Shown piece by piece: positions 1 through 12,240 of a DNA stretch of 64,000 nt. The DNA is taken from assembly GCF_950023065.1 (NCBI RefSeq), contig NC_088681.1, positions 30,228,836-30,292,835 of the forward strand, written 5' to 3'. The notes under the pieces were generated by a model. The model saw only the letters and a list, made by a program, of their open reading frames with translations. It ran no database searches and had not been told where the DNA came from. Position numbers and translations under genes: made by a program. Positions within the stretch are counted from its first letter, which is position 1, and each line of letters begins with the position of its first letter. This stretch comes from Planococcus citri. Lineage: Eukaryota > Arthropoda > Insecta > Hemiptera > Pseudococcidae.

Positions 1-417
1 ATTTTTTCTGAACCCGAGTTTCGATGGAAAAAAATCAATTATTAATTGCTCACGGGCATTTTCTAATGATTAAAGGTTCTGGACCACATGAGGCATGAGT
101 AAATTATCAGAATCCATGATAAAAATAAATCAAAAATTTTTTAAATTGAGCTTTCATGGATTTTTTTTTCAAAAATTCAGTGAACCTCTAGTTTTGACCA
201 TTTAATCACTTTTTTGAAGACTAGAGTCACAAGTTGAAATATAACTAGTCAAACCGAAACGATTTCGTTCGGAGTAAGTAATAATAACGTATTTTTCGGC
301 CAGTTCAAGAGGGTCTAGTTTGTGCATTCTGTTCGAAACAATTTTTCAAACAAAAGTTATATTTTTAATACTTCCTGAAGAATTTCACTTCTTATAAAAA
401 TCTTATATGGGGCAAGT

Positions 418-1850
418 AGTGGAGGCAAATAAGAAAAAATAAAAACATTTTTGGCTACCAAAGATTTTATGATGAAAAATTGTCAAGGGTGGTCCCCTGA
501 ATAATCCCTGAGAATTACCACCCCACAGACCCCTTGCTAATTTTTTTATGGGAGGTTGAACCCCCCCAAAATGGGTTTTTTGCACTTTTATCCTCAGGGG
601 TTGATTTTTCGTCAAAAATAGCTTTATTTTTGAGTTCTACGTCAAATTCCCGATCTAGTGACATATCAACTATCCTTCTACCTCCAAGGGGGGTGGGACT
701 AGAACCATTCAAATTTGAGGGGTTTTCTAAAAAACGCAAAAAATCTATCGGCGCGTACGAGGGGTGAAATAGGTCCCGAGAGTGTTTGGGTTAATACTAG
801 CATGGAAGGTAGATACCATCGAGAAACTACCGCGTGAAAAATTTCAGATCCACACCACCTCCCCTTTTTGGGGAACCCCCCTTTTCTGAAATTTCAATTA
901 CACTTTTCTCAGCCCCATTTCAACCGATTTTGAAAATTTTTCAGGATGTTATGTATAACCTTAGTAGGTATCCCCACACAAATTTTCAACCACCTCCCCT
1001 CAAATTTACCCCTCAAAATAGCGTTTTCAACTTATTTGATGCTATTTTAACAATAGTAAAAATTGAGGGGGCTAAGTGCTCTGGGGAGTGCTAGGTGAGT
1101 GTAGCAAAAATTTTGACGTCATATTCGTGCTCAGTGGTATTGAATCATAAGAAAACGACACCCTACTCATTAATACTCAGTTATTTCCCCCAAAATTCCC
1201 ATTTTACCCCCAACTCTCCCTAAGACACATTTTTACACTATTTTGAGGGTAAATATGAGGGGAGGGGGTTGAAAATTTGTGTGGGGATACCTACTAAGAG
1301 TATACATAACATCCTGAAAAATTTTCAAAATCGGTTGAAATGGGGCTGAGAAAAGTGTAATTGAAATTTCGGAAAAGGGGGGTTCCCCAAAAAGGGGAGG
1401 TGGTGTGGATCTGAAATTTTTCACGCGGTAGTTTCTCGATGGTATCTACCTTCCATGCTAGTATTAACCCAAACACTCTCGGGACCCATTTCACCCCTCG
1501 TACGCGCCGATAGATTTTTTGCGTTTTTTAGAAAACCCCTCAAATTTGAATGGTTCTAGTCCCACCCCCCTTGGAGGTAGAAGGACAGTTGATATGTCAC
1601 TAGATCGGGAATTTGACGTAGAACTCAAAAATAAAGCTATTTTTGACGAAAAATCAACCCCTGAGGATAAAAATGCAAAAAAAACATTTTGGGGGGGTTC
1701 AACCCCCCATAAAAAAATTAGCAAGGGGTCTGTGGGGTGGTAATTCTCAGGGATTATTCAGGGGACCACCCTTGACAATTTTTCATCATAAAATCTTTGG
1801 TAGCCAAAAATGCTTTTATTTTCGAAATATGATGCTTATTTGCCTCCACT
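418..1850. repeat. Long foldback (inverted-repeat) element, 1.43 kb
   Basis: The left arm (418 to about 1022) is matched in inverted orientation by the right arm (about 1232 to 1850). The arms differ by scattered substitutions and a short insertion near 1820-1835. The outer ends read AGTGGAGGCAAAT on the left and its complement ending GCCTCCACT on the right. The loop of about 210 bp (1023-1231) is not mirrored. No transposase is visible; the open frames inside the arms are mirror copies of each other and reflect the repeat, not genes. I could not find a convincing target-site duplication, so the superfamily is open. A non-autonomous foldback transposon is the simplest reading. Confidence 0.85.
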
Positions 1851-3790
1851 AAAGCCTTTGACCTCAAATTTGGAAAAAGTGTACCTATTTCAAAAAATTA
1901 TTAAATTAATTGTACACATTTCTTCCATTTTTTATCGAAAAGTTTCAACAATTAAGCAAGTTTTGCACTCACAAAACGTGTTCAAAATAAAATTTCTTCT
2001 CCATAAAGTCGCATATCAATCATTTTCACACCCTTCCTGCGCCCAAAAAATCTGTTTGAGGTATATCCTCAAATATGAGGAATGAGAGCTGCCCTAAAAC
2101 GAATTTCCATTCGTAATGACTGAAATTCTGGATCAGATATTTGAAAAAAAAAGGTAGGTATTTTTGTTTCAAATTTTTTTTGGTAGAAGTAGGGTAGAAC
2201 TAACGTTTGGAATGAGGAGGGGTCTGAAGAAGGTTACTCCTTGATTTTTCTTCACCTTTCAGGTACATATACTTTCTACTTGAAATTTTGCTAACTCCTG
2301 CCTGGACTTTTCATTTTCCTTTTCAAAAACAAGGTGTCAATTAAATCAAAAACATGAAAAAGAATGCCATTTTGATGACTTTTGGATGACAATATTTCCA
2401 TTTTTGAGCGACTTTTTCTTAAAATTACGAGTGATTCAAATTCACTTTTGATGGGTGATTTTTAAAGAATTTTTTGCGCTGATCAAGAGAAAATAGTGAA
2501 AAATTCCGTCAGTTAGGATTTTTTACAATTTTAGAGTTGATTACGCTTTATCACTGAAATTCCATCAATTTTTGGTAGCTTTCAAATAATTTCTACGATA
2601 ATCATAATTTCGTTTAGATATTCGATCAAATTTTTTTACATAAAAGTTAGGATTTTTTGCTGTATTTAGCTCAATTTTATCAATTTTTCATCAATTTTAG
2701 ACCAATTTCAACAATTTTTATGACATTTCAACAAATTTTCAAGCAGTTTTTCCAAATTATCAACTTTTTCATCAATTTATGGTAACTTTCAGTAACTGGA
2801 AGTTCAATTCAATAATAATTTTTACAATACTTTCTACATTTTTGACAAATTTATCTTTAAATTTTGAGAATATTTGATTAATTTTTTGTTAGTTGTTTAA
2901 TTTTTGACCAAATGGATGAGCTTTTAATTACTTTGATGACTCTGATGACCTGCAGTCTAAAAGAAAGACGTTTTGATGATTTGATAGACACCTTGAATTT
3001 TGAAAAGAAAAAGTGAATAGAAAAATTGAGCACATATTGTGGTTTTTTTTCACTTTTTCGACTTCTTTTTGTCTACGAAATGGAAGGAATACTTCGTGAA
3101 GAGGAATTGAAATTTGTTTGAAATTTGTTTTATCCCCCTTCCCCTTCCAGCACTTACAAAAATTGACTGATTTCCAATACTTTCAACAGATATACACACT
3201 AATTTTTTATTATACTCTAATTATAAAATTAATCCAAACGCCAAAAAATTGACAAATTGAAAATTTTGCGATTTTTTTCAGACTTTGGTCAAAATTGAAT
3301 TTTGAACTGCATACCCAGACCCACAATTAGATTCCTCACCAGCAATAAGAACTCGAAACACAAAAAAATGTCTAATTTTCCAGATTATAATGTACGCGCA
3401 TGAAATATGTATAACAACGAAGGGGGGGGGGTATTTTTTCTGAAATTGAGAAATTGAAATATTTTCCCAATTAAAAAACAAAATAATAATAAATTAAAAA
3501 AATAAAAGAACAAGAAAGTCAGATTAGAATAATTTGATTTTAAAATATAAAAAAATCATTAATTTTCAGAAATTTGGTGGGGGGGGGAAATGGTATTTCA
3601 ACAACTTGAAATTTGTTTCTGGAAAAACAGAAGAAAATAAAGAAGATTCCAGTTCCAAAAACTATGCATATTTGAGGGATTCCTTCTCGATGGTAATCAA
3701 CGCAAAATGGAACAGAAAACACGAAAAAATTCCAAATTCGAATACTTACACCGGAAGAAAGTTTTTGAAAGGAAATAAAATCAAAAGCGA
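1851..3790. other. Gene-free AT-rich stretch
   Basis: No coding region can be supported here. 2540-2910 is a degenerate low-complexity tract in which short phrases such as TTTCAACAATTTT and ATCAATTTT recur at irregular spacing. Short G runs occur at 3421-3430 and 3580-3587. Confidence 0.6.
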
Positions 3791-6380
3791 ATGAAAATGG
3801 AAACCGTCGTCGAGCGAACCAAGGCGCACGATTAAATATTCAATCATTATCGAAGTTTTTCCTTCACCTCAATAATTATTTGTTTGGTATTTTTATTTAC
3901 ACAGGCGTGGAGTTTTGAAGTGGTCGGTCGTCACTTAAACGTGATTTTTAATTACATCGTTGTCACGACGTGGAAACGCTTTTCACAGGAGAAAAAAGGC
4001 GAAACAAGGACGAATAAGAAAAAATAAATAAAAACCCGAGGTAATACGGTACGCAAATGGAAACGTTGTGTACATCGTAACGTCACCGGAACGGTTTTTC
4101 TGATTTAAAAAAAATATATACATATAGGCTAAGATAGACAGAGAGAACCAGAGCTTACTATACTGGTGGCAGATATGTGTGTACTGTGTATGTCTCTTTG
4201 ATACATACAAAACTGCTAGCATTTGTCTGTTCTTCATAAGGGTTGGCCCAGTAAAGGTGGAATCATAATTAAATATAAAGGGCGAACGAGGCGGGGGCGG
4301 CGGTGTGCTATGACTACGAGCAAGGGTTTGTATTCATTAAGTCGTTTAAAGCTGCGACTGTGTAGCAATAATGGAAAAAGCGCGTTTAGTAAGAGAAACC
4401 GAAACTTACAGCTCGTTAAAAATATTTATGCGTTCTCGAGTGAAAAGCATTTTAATTTAATAAAAGTTTACAAAGGATGGAAATATTTCGGCATCTCGAA
4501 GGCAGCCAACAGCTCTTCTCGAAGAGTATACAGCTACAGCACACAGCTCGTAGTACAACACAAGATGAAGAACAGCAGTATGATGTAGTAGTATACGTTT
4601 GCTTATGACGACGCCGCCGACTCCCGTCACATCTCCCACAGAGTCGTATTTTCTCAACCCCAGTCGACGAATTAATTCGCTCTAAACTGTACCTCGACCT
4701 CTATACAGCTTCAAAATTTTCAGCAAAAAAAAAAACTCAACAGCCGAAACGTAGGCGTAAGTTTAATCAATGGACAGGGGTATGTGAATATAGAACGTCG
4801 CACGTTAACGTAGTCTTCGTCGCCGCCGCTTCGCCACAGCCGATGGTATTTTTCCTTTAATTTAAAACGTTAATTGGTTATTCGAAAGATGAGGGATCCC
4901 AAAAATATCCGATGATTCCAGTTGACGTGAAGTAAAGTTTAATTTATCGACTTTGGTCGCTGTACTTGTTGCATTGTAGTATATCTTCGATACGATACAA
5001 CTTCTTAGCTTCTACGAATACAGAAACCGGCGCGAGTTATCTATAGAAATTAACCAACGACCACTTTTAATCGTTCTTTAACGTACGAAATACGCTCACG
5101 TACCATATCCGGAACAAATACTCGTGAAAAGCAAAGGAGAATGACTGAATGACTATGGAGAATTCATCTCCTACATATTATGGAGAAGTTGGAATCATTT
5201 AGACTTCGAGTGACCGCTGTATATAGCCCTTTAATAGCATCTGTGAACCGATATTAACGAATGAAGTGACCAGACGAGGGCGATTAAACGCTCGTAATAA
5301 ATTAATAAAATACTGGAGATATTCAAATTCACGTGTACGTGTAAATGGGTATTCTCTGCTTCCTTCCGAAGACGAAAATATTCGATTTTATCACCACGAA
5401 GACGATCTTTGAGCGACTATGATTACTAAATCGTCACATTATCCAGATTATAATGTAGCCAGATGAGCAATGGGTATCAAATAATTCGAATAATACGAGC
5501 ACATAACACCTATAACACAACTTGGAAAAAGGAACAGCAGTATAATAAGTACCGGTGCAACAATAATACACAAAATACGTACCAAACTTATAGTAATTCG
5601 ATAATACTGCAACCAAGCTATGTATAGTTTCAAGCATTCAATACTGGAGCTGGAAGTACAACAAAGTGAGTTGAAACCATCACAATCGTAAGAAAACACA
5701 CCGCACCGGATAACAATTACACGACACGCTTGAAGAAAAACTGATGAAATTCGCGAATTTTACACATTTATCGGATATAAATTAAATTTGTTTGGGAAAA
5801 AGGGAGCGAAAATTTCGAGTATATAAAACAACGAAAACGAATGGAATATTGTAAACAAAGCTAACCTCCAGCAGTACACGTCGAATAGGGGTTTTCAAAC
5901 TTGAAATGCACACATTTGCACAATGGACGCGATGCCGATGAGTAATAATTCACTAACGAACACCATAGTAAATTAAACTACCGAAAAAGCATTGTTTTTT
6001 TCGAAATAATTTGTAATCTTTTACATAAAATGAAAAAATCTTTACGAAAACGCGAACGAAACGAACGTCAACAACGGACCGCCGTGATACAAACCTACAC
6101 GTTCGGAAACGACGAAAGTAAACAGCTGCGTGCAGGATTCAGTTTCATGGCATTCTTTACTTCGCCCCTCTACGCGCTGCGCCGCGCCGGTCGAGCGGAC
6201 AAAGAACCGCGAAAGCAGGCTTAACAAGAACGGTGGCGTGAAATTTCACTGAAATGTTCCAGTTCGGTACGGTTTTTTTTTGTTTTTTGTTGTTGTACCG
6301 CTGGAAGCCGGGAAGCCGGGATTGACGCGACTGGAATGGAAATTTTGAGGAGTGTGTAAAGACCGACGAGAGGGAACGCG
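3791..6380. other. Gene-free, higher-complexity stretch, possibly regulatory
   Basis: This stretch is less repetitive and less A/T-run-rich than its surroundings and contains many CG dinucleotides (for example 4281-4302, 4790-4845, 6150-6230). No long open frame looks like a protein and I see no exon with convincing splice sites. The composition resembles conserved non-coding or promoter-proximal DNA. A gene may start here and run out of the window, but no start can be fixed. Confidence 0.4.
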
Positions 6381-6430
6381 AGTACACGTACGTACGTACG
6401 CGTATACGTGCGCGCGCGTGGGGGGGTAGT
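6150..6430. promoter_or_regulatory. CpG-rich patch, putative promoter
   Basis: CG dinucleotides are dense here (around 6160-6240 and 6370-6420) in an otherwise very AT-rich neighbourhood. The patch ends in a 39-bp stretch of perfect purine-pyrimidine alternation. No TATA box or initiator could be assigned and no downstream exon was identified, so transcription direction is unknown. Confidence 0.3.
6382..6420. repeat. 39-bp perfect alternating purine-pyrimidine tract
   Basis: From 6382 to 6420 every base alternates purine and pyrimidine, through CGTA repeats and then a CGCGCGCG core. Such tracts can adopt Z-DNA under negative supercoiling. Its place in a CpG-rich patch fits a promoter-proximal site, which is inference. 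Confidence 0.85.
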
Positions 6431-6483
6431 TTTCGTCCATGTTTCACAACTTGTAAACGGTTAAAAAACGCTAACCGGCAAGC

Positions 6484-6600
6484 TGCCTCCGTGGCGGCTT
6501 GGCTATGGTAACGGATTGCTGTGCAAGAGGTCTTGGGTTCGATTCCCGCGTACGGCACAAATTTTTTCAAAATTTTTTTTCGCGATTTTTATTTTTACGA
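6484..6600 (+). repeat. tRNA-derived SINE head (degenerate)
   Basis: The sequence has a near-consensus RNA polymerase III B box (GGTTCGATTCC, about 6536-6546). About 30-40 bp upstream is an A-box-like segment (TGGCTATGGTAACGG). A short T-rich segment follows. The anticodon arm cannot be folded into a normal 5-bp stem with a 7-base loop and the acceptor arms pair poorly. It is therefore a tRNA-derived SINE head or relic and not a working tRNA. A similar head occurs at about 29950-30020. Confidence 0.5.
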
Positions 6601-6694
6601 GTTGAATTTTTACAGACAAAGTAATGAAATTATTTTTTTTTGTTTTCAAACAATGATTAAATTTATTAATATTATTTATCAAATGGCATGCCAA

Positions 6695-6930
6695 ATTAGG
6701 CGAGGCGAAGCCGAGCCGTTTAAAATTTATATTTCACTCGATGAGCATTACTCCCCTTGGTGAGTTCAGACGGAGGCTGGACATTTACCGTGTATGTAGC
6801 ACTTGCGGTTGTTTATAAAAAAACTGTACTCACCGAGGCCGAAGGCCGAGGGAAGTTAACAGACATAGTATGAACAACAAAGCGACCCGCGCAACCGAGG
6901 CGAAGCCGAGGTGAGCGGACACAACGCCCC
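6695..6930. repeat. Cluster of GC-rich GGCGAAGCC-type palindromes
   Basis: Short CG-rich phrases of the form CGAGGCGAAGCCGAG recur at about 6699, 6831 and 6893, one of them as the palindrome GGCCGAAGGCC. They resemble, in style, the GCTTCGGGC/GCGGCC phrases inside the large foldback element at 55.0-55.2 and 56.4-56.5 kb. They are probably transposon-derived. Confidence 0.5.
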
Positions 6931-7765
6931 CCAACACTAAAAACAGCAATACATTCGGTGACAACTAGACACCCTCTCGTCGCTCTTTACACGATCCTAG
7001 TATAAGTTATTCTTGGAAATATGAGCGTAATTCCGAAATACAGAGATGAATTAAAAGATGAATGACCCCAAATACAATTTTTCGTATTTTGTTTTTTCTT
7101 TAATAAACTGATGATAAGTCACCAAGACAGTACCAATTTGATGTTGAAAAAGAACTCCTGGGTCCTGGAAATTTTGATTTATGAAGAGATTCAAGATAAA
7201 ATTCCGTGGAGTGGGCAGACATAAAAAAAACAGAAGAAACAAACTTTTGAACCAAATGAACCAATTGAGCCTTTTACTAGAGCCCTCCTGGCTCCTCTTT
7301 CCTTCACCTTTATAGAATTCCAATTTCAAAGAATAAATCCAGGAGCCAAAACTTTTTATAGGGATATTCAGGATACTGACTAAAATTGAATCAAACAACA
7401 TTGTATTGATGGGATAGCTGCATTTTCTGATTCATATGTACTACTCGTATGTATAGATACTGAGGTAGGTAGGTATAAGTATGATGTTCTGGCTGGATGT
7501 CAGATATGTAATAATGTGTGTATACTGTATTCATGCACATTACTTTAGGGTGAGTCGTCTTTGGCTCTTTTTGGAAAAATTGAAGGAGGAATCGACAAAA
7601 AGTTATGGAGAAGTCACAAAAGACTACAGAAAAAATGTTGGATCTATTATTTGAACCGCCATTCATCACTTTCCTACCGGGGTTTCAAATTTTAAAATTT
7701 AGGTATATTGAAAATTAATTTTTTTTTTTAATTGTTGGCGATGAACTGATAACTGATTAAGTATA

Positions 7766-7979
7766 CAGGGTGTCCAGAAATATCGAGCACCCCAAAGAAA
7801 GTTTTCCATTAAAAATATAGGTTGGCAACGTGAAATAGATGCATAATTATGATTGGTGGAATGTTATCTCTCCAGTCCAACACCAATCATGTGCTATCAT
7901 TATTATCATTCACTGTGACCAACCAAAGTATTTTAGTAGAAAACTTTTTTAGGGGTGCTCGATATTTCTGGGCACCCTG
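7766..7979. mobile_element. Mariner-type MITE, 214 bp, TA target duplication
   Basis: Terminal inverted repeats of at least 27 bp begin CAGGGTGTCCAGAAATATCG on the left and end with the matching GGGCACCCTG on the right. TA dinucleotides flank both ends (7764-7765 and 7980-7981). No coding capacity is present. TIRs starting CAGGG with a TA duplication fit a non-autonomous Tc1/mariner element. Confidence 0.85.
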
Positions 7980-8291
7980 TACAGTGTACATATATGTAGG
8001 TATTAATACCTATTCACTTGACAACTAGAACAGCGTTTTTAAAATTTGTTCACTTTGTTTAGATTATTTTAAGTAGGTACCTAGTAAGTACGTACACAAC
8101 TTTTGAATATGCTCAAATTTAAAATCGTATACGTATTTTTTGTATTAGGTCATGCAAAACCCTTGGAAAAATGAAAAAACTTGAAAAACGATTTTCTTCT
8201 TTCTAACAAGGCAACGTCTTGAGATGTCACGCTCCGATTTGAACGGGACCGCGATTTTTGGAAAGAGCATAGTCTAAAACCCCCAAAACCA

Positions 8292-9474
8292 AATTTTCAG
8301 CTGCCCAAGTTCGTTTTTCGATTTTTGGCGAATTTTTGAAAATTCAAAATTGACTGTTTTTGGCGATTTATGCTTTTTTTTAAAGTACGTACTTGATCAG
8401 TAAAAATGGTTAAAATAAGTCTCAAAACTAATATTAATTACCCGAATCCAAATTTTACCATTTCCAGCCATTCTGGAGCCTCCAGCGCGATTTTTCAATT
8501 TCTCCAGAATTTTGAATTTGCTCCAGAAGGCGCGAATATGAAGTTGGGCAGCTAAAAATCGAGTTGTGTATTATACTCGACCTGTTTAACGAGTTTATCT
8601 ACATTTGAGCCGATTTCGGGAGTGACACCTCAAGAGTGGTTTTTTGACCAGCTTTTTTCAAAATTAAAAAATCCAAAAAATCAAAAGATGACCGTTTGTG
8701 AGGAAATTTTTGAAATTTGTGCGAATCGCTGTATTTCTTCAAGAACTAACCCCCGGAGCGCAAATTCTATCATTTCCGGCCGTTTTGGAGCGAGAGTGAC
8801 ACCTCAAAAAACCACTCTTGAAGTGTCGCTCTCAAAATCGGCTCAAATGTAGATAAACTCGTTAAACAGGTCGAGTTTAATATACAACTTGATTTTTAGC
8901 TGCCCAACTGCATATTCACGCCTTTTGGAGCAAATTCAAAATTCTGGAGAAATTGAAAAATCGCGCTGGAGACTCCAGAATGACTGGAAATTGTGAAATT
9001 TGGATTTGGGGGGTTAGTTTTGGACAAAATACAGCGATTTGCATGAATTTCAAAAATTTCCACACAAACGGGAAACTTTTGATTTTTTGGATTTTTTAAT
9101 TTTGAAAAAAGCTGGTCAAAAAACCACTCTTGAGGTGTCACCCCCGCAATCGGCTCAGATGTAGATAAACTCGTTAAACAGGTCGAGTATAATACAAAAC
9201 TCGATTTTTAGCTGTCCAACTTCATATTCGCGGCTTCTGGAGCAAATTCAAAATTCTGAAGAAATTGAAAAATCGCGCTGGAGGCTCCAGAATGGCTGGA
9301 AATGGTAAAATTTGGATTTGAGTAATTAATATTAGTTTTGGGACTTATTTTGAGCATTTTTACTGATCAAGTACGTACTTTTTTTAAAAAAGCATAAATC
9401 GCCAAAAACAGTCAATTTTTAATTTTCAAAAATTCGCCAAAAATCGAAAAATGAATTTGGGCAGCTGAAAATTT
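8292..9474. repeat. Nested foldback element, about 1.18 kb
   Basis: The outer arms (AAATTTTCAGCTGCCC on the left, its complement ending at 9474) match over about 470 bp each and contain the same phrases in opposite orientation. Examples are the TCCAGAATGGCTGG segment and the AACTCGTTAAACAGGTCGAG segment. A third, partial copy of the inner arm lies in the middle (about 8790-9000), so the element is nested or was internally duplicated. No transposase or obvious target duplication is visible. Phrases like its inner arm recur as single degenerate copies elsewhere, for example around 24870 and 39480. Confidence 0.8.
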
Positions 9475-9885
9475 GAAGCGATTTTTTTTAAATGAAATCA
9501 AATCGAAATTTTCATTCGTAGGTACCAATAATACTTCCCAGGAGAATTTGCTTGAAATTTAAATTTTAAATCGAATTTCCACTCAATTTTTTCTCGAATT
9601 GAAAAATTAAATCTTTTTACAGCATTCTCTGCTTGTTCGTTGTTGTTGTTGTTTTTTTTGAAATTTTCTTTGAATAGGTACTTGATAGTTTTTTTTTTTA
9701 TTTCATGCATCTCTTCTGCTCTTCACTCTCAAGAAAATGAGAGGAAATGGAGAAAGGGGAGCGAGTTCCACTTCGAAAGTTTTGCAATACTTAGTTGTGA
9801 AAATGAAACTTGATTTTCAAATTAATGTGGAAAAAAACATCGAATTTGATTTCTTGAAGAGTTTTATTTTGAAAAGGAGTAAGTG

Positions 9886-10521
9886 AAGGGTTTAGTTCCA
9901 AGTTGGCCTAAGTCCATTTTTTCCGTTTCGAGAAAAAGGCAAATAACTGTTTTCCTCGCCCTTCCGCTTCAATAATAAATGATGTGATTATATGGTTGTG
10001 AAGCTTGATCTTTATGCTTTAAAGTACCGTATTGGTATTTTTTTAATTTTGCGTATTTTCAGCTCCAGAGCGCGTCAAAGAGTCAGAAAAAGTGGACTTA
10101 GGCCACTTTGGAATTATCTGACGGTAAAAATTTCGAAAAAGAGCTGAAAACATGCATTTTTTCAAAAAAAAATTCACGAATCATTAATTTAATACATTTC
10201 TGAAACAATTTTATTCAAAGCACCTATTTGTACATACCATGATGAATAATACATGTGAAAACGCCTTCACTCAAAAATCGTTGAAAAACTTCTAAAAAAC
10301 CGCACTTGTATACAAACATTCGTAAAAAATGTATGATTTAGGCCACTTTGGAATAATCGGACTTTTTTTTCGAGCCGGCAAAACAGCGCTCCTGAGCAAA
10401 AAAAATAACGCCAGGTCTTGGGACAAGGTGGTAAAGGTGTTAACCGACCTGTACCATCACATGGCGCTGCTAACTCAAAAATGATAAAAATGGACTTAGG
10501 CCGACTTGGAACTGAACCCTT
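9886..10521. mobile_element. Non-autonomous TIR element, 636 bp
   Basis: The ends are inverted repeats of about 35 bp, AAGGGTTTAGTTCCAAGTTG on the left and the near-complement ending GGAACTGAACCCTT on the right. Internal half-copies of the motif TTAGGCCACTTTGGAAT lie at about 10098 and 10340. AAGTG immediately precedes the left end and occurs one base after the right end, so it may be a 5-bp target duplication. No transposase is encoded. Confidence 0.65.
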
Positions 10522-12240
10522 CAAGTGGTTCCCAAAATTCAAATACTTTGTAACTTAAGAATTTATACCTCCGAACATGAATTCCTGATATTTTCGAATA
10601 AGTTTCTAAGAAAATCTAGGTAGGTACTCTAAGATCTGTTACCAAATCCATATACGGGTCTTCTCACACGTAGGTTTACCTAGATGCCGGGAACAAATAT
10701 TATGCTGATAGACCCTACCACTATATTTTTCCTACCGTGTAGTGTGTAACTAATATTCTGTCTACTATCTTCTCTTCTGTTGACATTTTTACTTCTTGAT
10801 CAAGTCATTGCTATAAATTTAAAATGTCAAGTTCATTACGAACCATATAGTTTCAAAATTTACCCATCTATGTAAATGTAGGTAATGTAGGTACCTATAA
10901 ATAATACTCATATCTACCTAGTACCTATCTACACATAAGAAATCAAATGTGTTTATCGTACAACTTGAAAGGTGAGAATTACTCAAAAAATAACTGCACA
11001 AACCAACAAATACCTTATGCGTAGTTTTTATAAAAATAACCAGGGAATCACTCATGAAAAAGATAAAATCATCGGCGAGTTTTCTTTTACTCATTCATGT
11101 TTATAAAAAATGTTATGCAGCCAGCAGCCTGATTAGTTCATTGAAACAGAGAGACCGGAGAGACGCCTTGGAAAAAAATAGTATGATGAAACGAACCATC
11201 GCATATTTTTCATCTCTACCTATGCCTAATGAGAATTTTTATACATTTGAATAGTTGAGAAAAATTACTAATCATAGCAAACTATCTGCTTCAAAAAACA
11301 TAAAGAAATTAAACTGCAGGAGTGATAAATTTTACAAATCATTTTTAAAACATCAACCTACTATTTTTATCGATCTTTTCGCCAATTAAATATGTAGATA
11401 TTTTTAATTTAGAATTTGGGATTCCCTTCCATAAACTGACGAAAATTCCCCATCATTATCTTTCACTGTTGATATAGATAGATACACCAGCTACACGTAT
11501 AAAATTAAATTTCTCCGCTCTGTGTATTTTTTCTGCTGATCTTTCACTGTTTACTTATACTCGTACTAATATAATTGAACCTCTATAAACACAGCGAGAA
11601 AAAAAATCCAAATATTACGCAGCGTATTACGAGAAAAGAAAAATAAACGGTAGAGTAATTTTGACGAGATAAACTTTACGAAAAGGAAATACTCGTAAGA
11701 GAAGAACGTCTATCGAAAACAGAATCGTACAAATGAAGATGGTAAAACTGAAACGTTATGTGAATAATAAAGAGCTATAATTCTCGAACACAGTGTGGAG
11801 AAACCGAAAGAAAAAAATGGTCAACTTGTAAAGGATGTGTAATTTAACAGAAAAAACAAACAATCGAGCTTTTTCCCCAGTGATATTATGTCTCCCTAAA
11901 TTTAAGATGCTTACTAGACCAAATAGGGTAAATTTATACAATGGATTGCTTTTCGTGTTGACGCAAAGAATTACGACGTCGGCGACGACGCGAAATACCA
12001 ACCAAGATATATTTTTAAATTTAATTTACTAAATTGTTTATCGAAGAAAAAAATTGTTAATATTTACATTCTCTTAATACTACTCAGTACACTACTTACT
12101 ACAGGAAGAAAAAATGATGATACTTAATCATACAAAAAAAAAAAAAAAAAAAAAATAGAAGAAATCTTGAGCTATATAAATTTTACATGTTTTTATACTA
12201 CACAATGTCTTATAATCTAGTATCACTTTGGTTTTAAAAT
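10522..12240. other. Intergenic stretch downstream of the GH31 gene
   Basis: No coding region is supported. It contains several TAGGTA/TACCTA clusters (10615-10625, 10875-10935) and a run of 22 A at about 12134-12155. On the minus strand it holds the 3' flank of the GH31 gene. A possible minus-strand ATTAAA poly(A) signal lies at 12020-12025; I see no AATAAA closer to the stop. Confidence 0.5.

Noticed and set aside
515..1743. Mirror-image open frames of 74-77 codons on both strands
   Set aside because: They are the same sequence in the two arms of the foldback element, and similarity is at the DNA level on both strands, not protein-biased.
4223..4588. 121-codon plus-strand frame
   Set aside because: Composition is arbitrary, there are no recognisable motifs, and no promoter, splice sites or paralogue were seen.
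6484..6560. Functional tRNA gene
   Set aside because: The B box is good, but the anticodon arm cannot form and the acceptor stem pairs poorly; a SINE head fits better.
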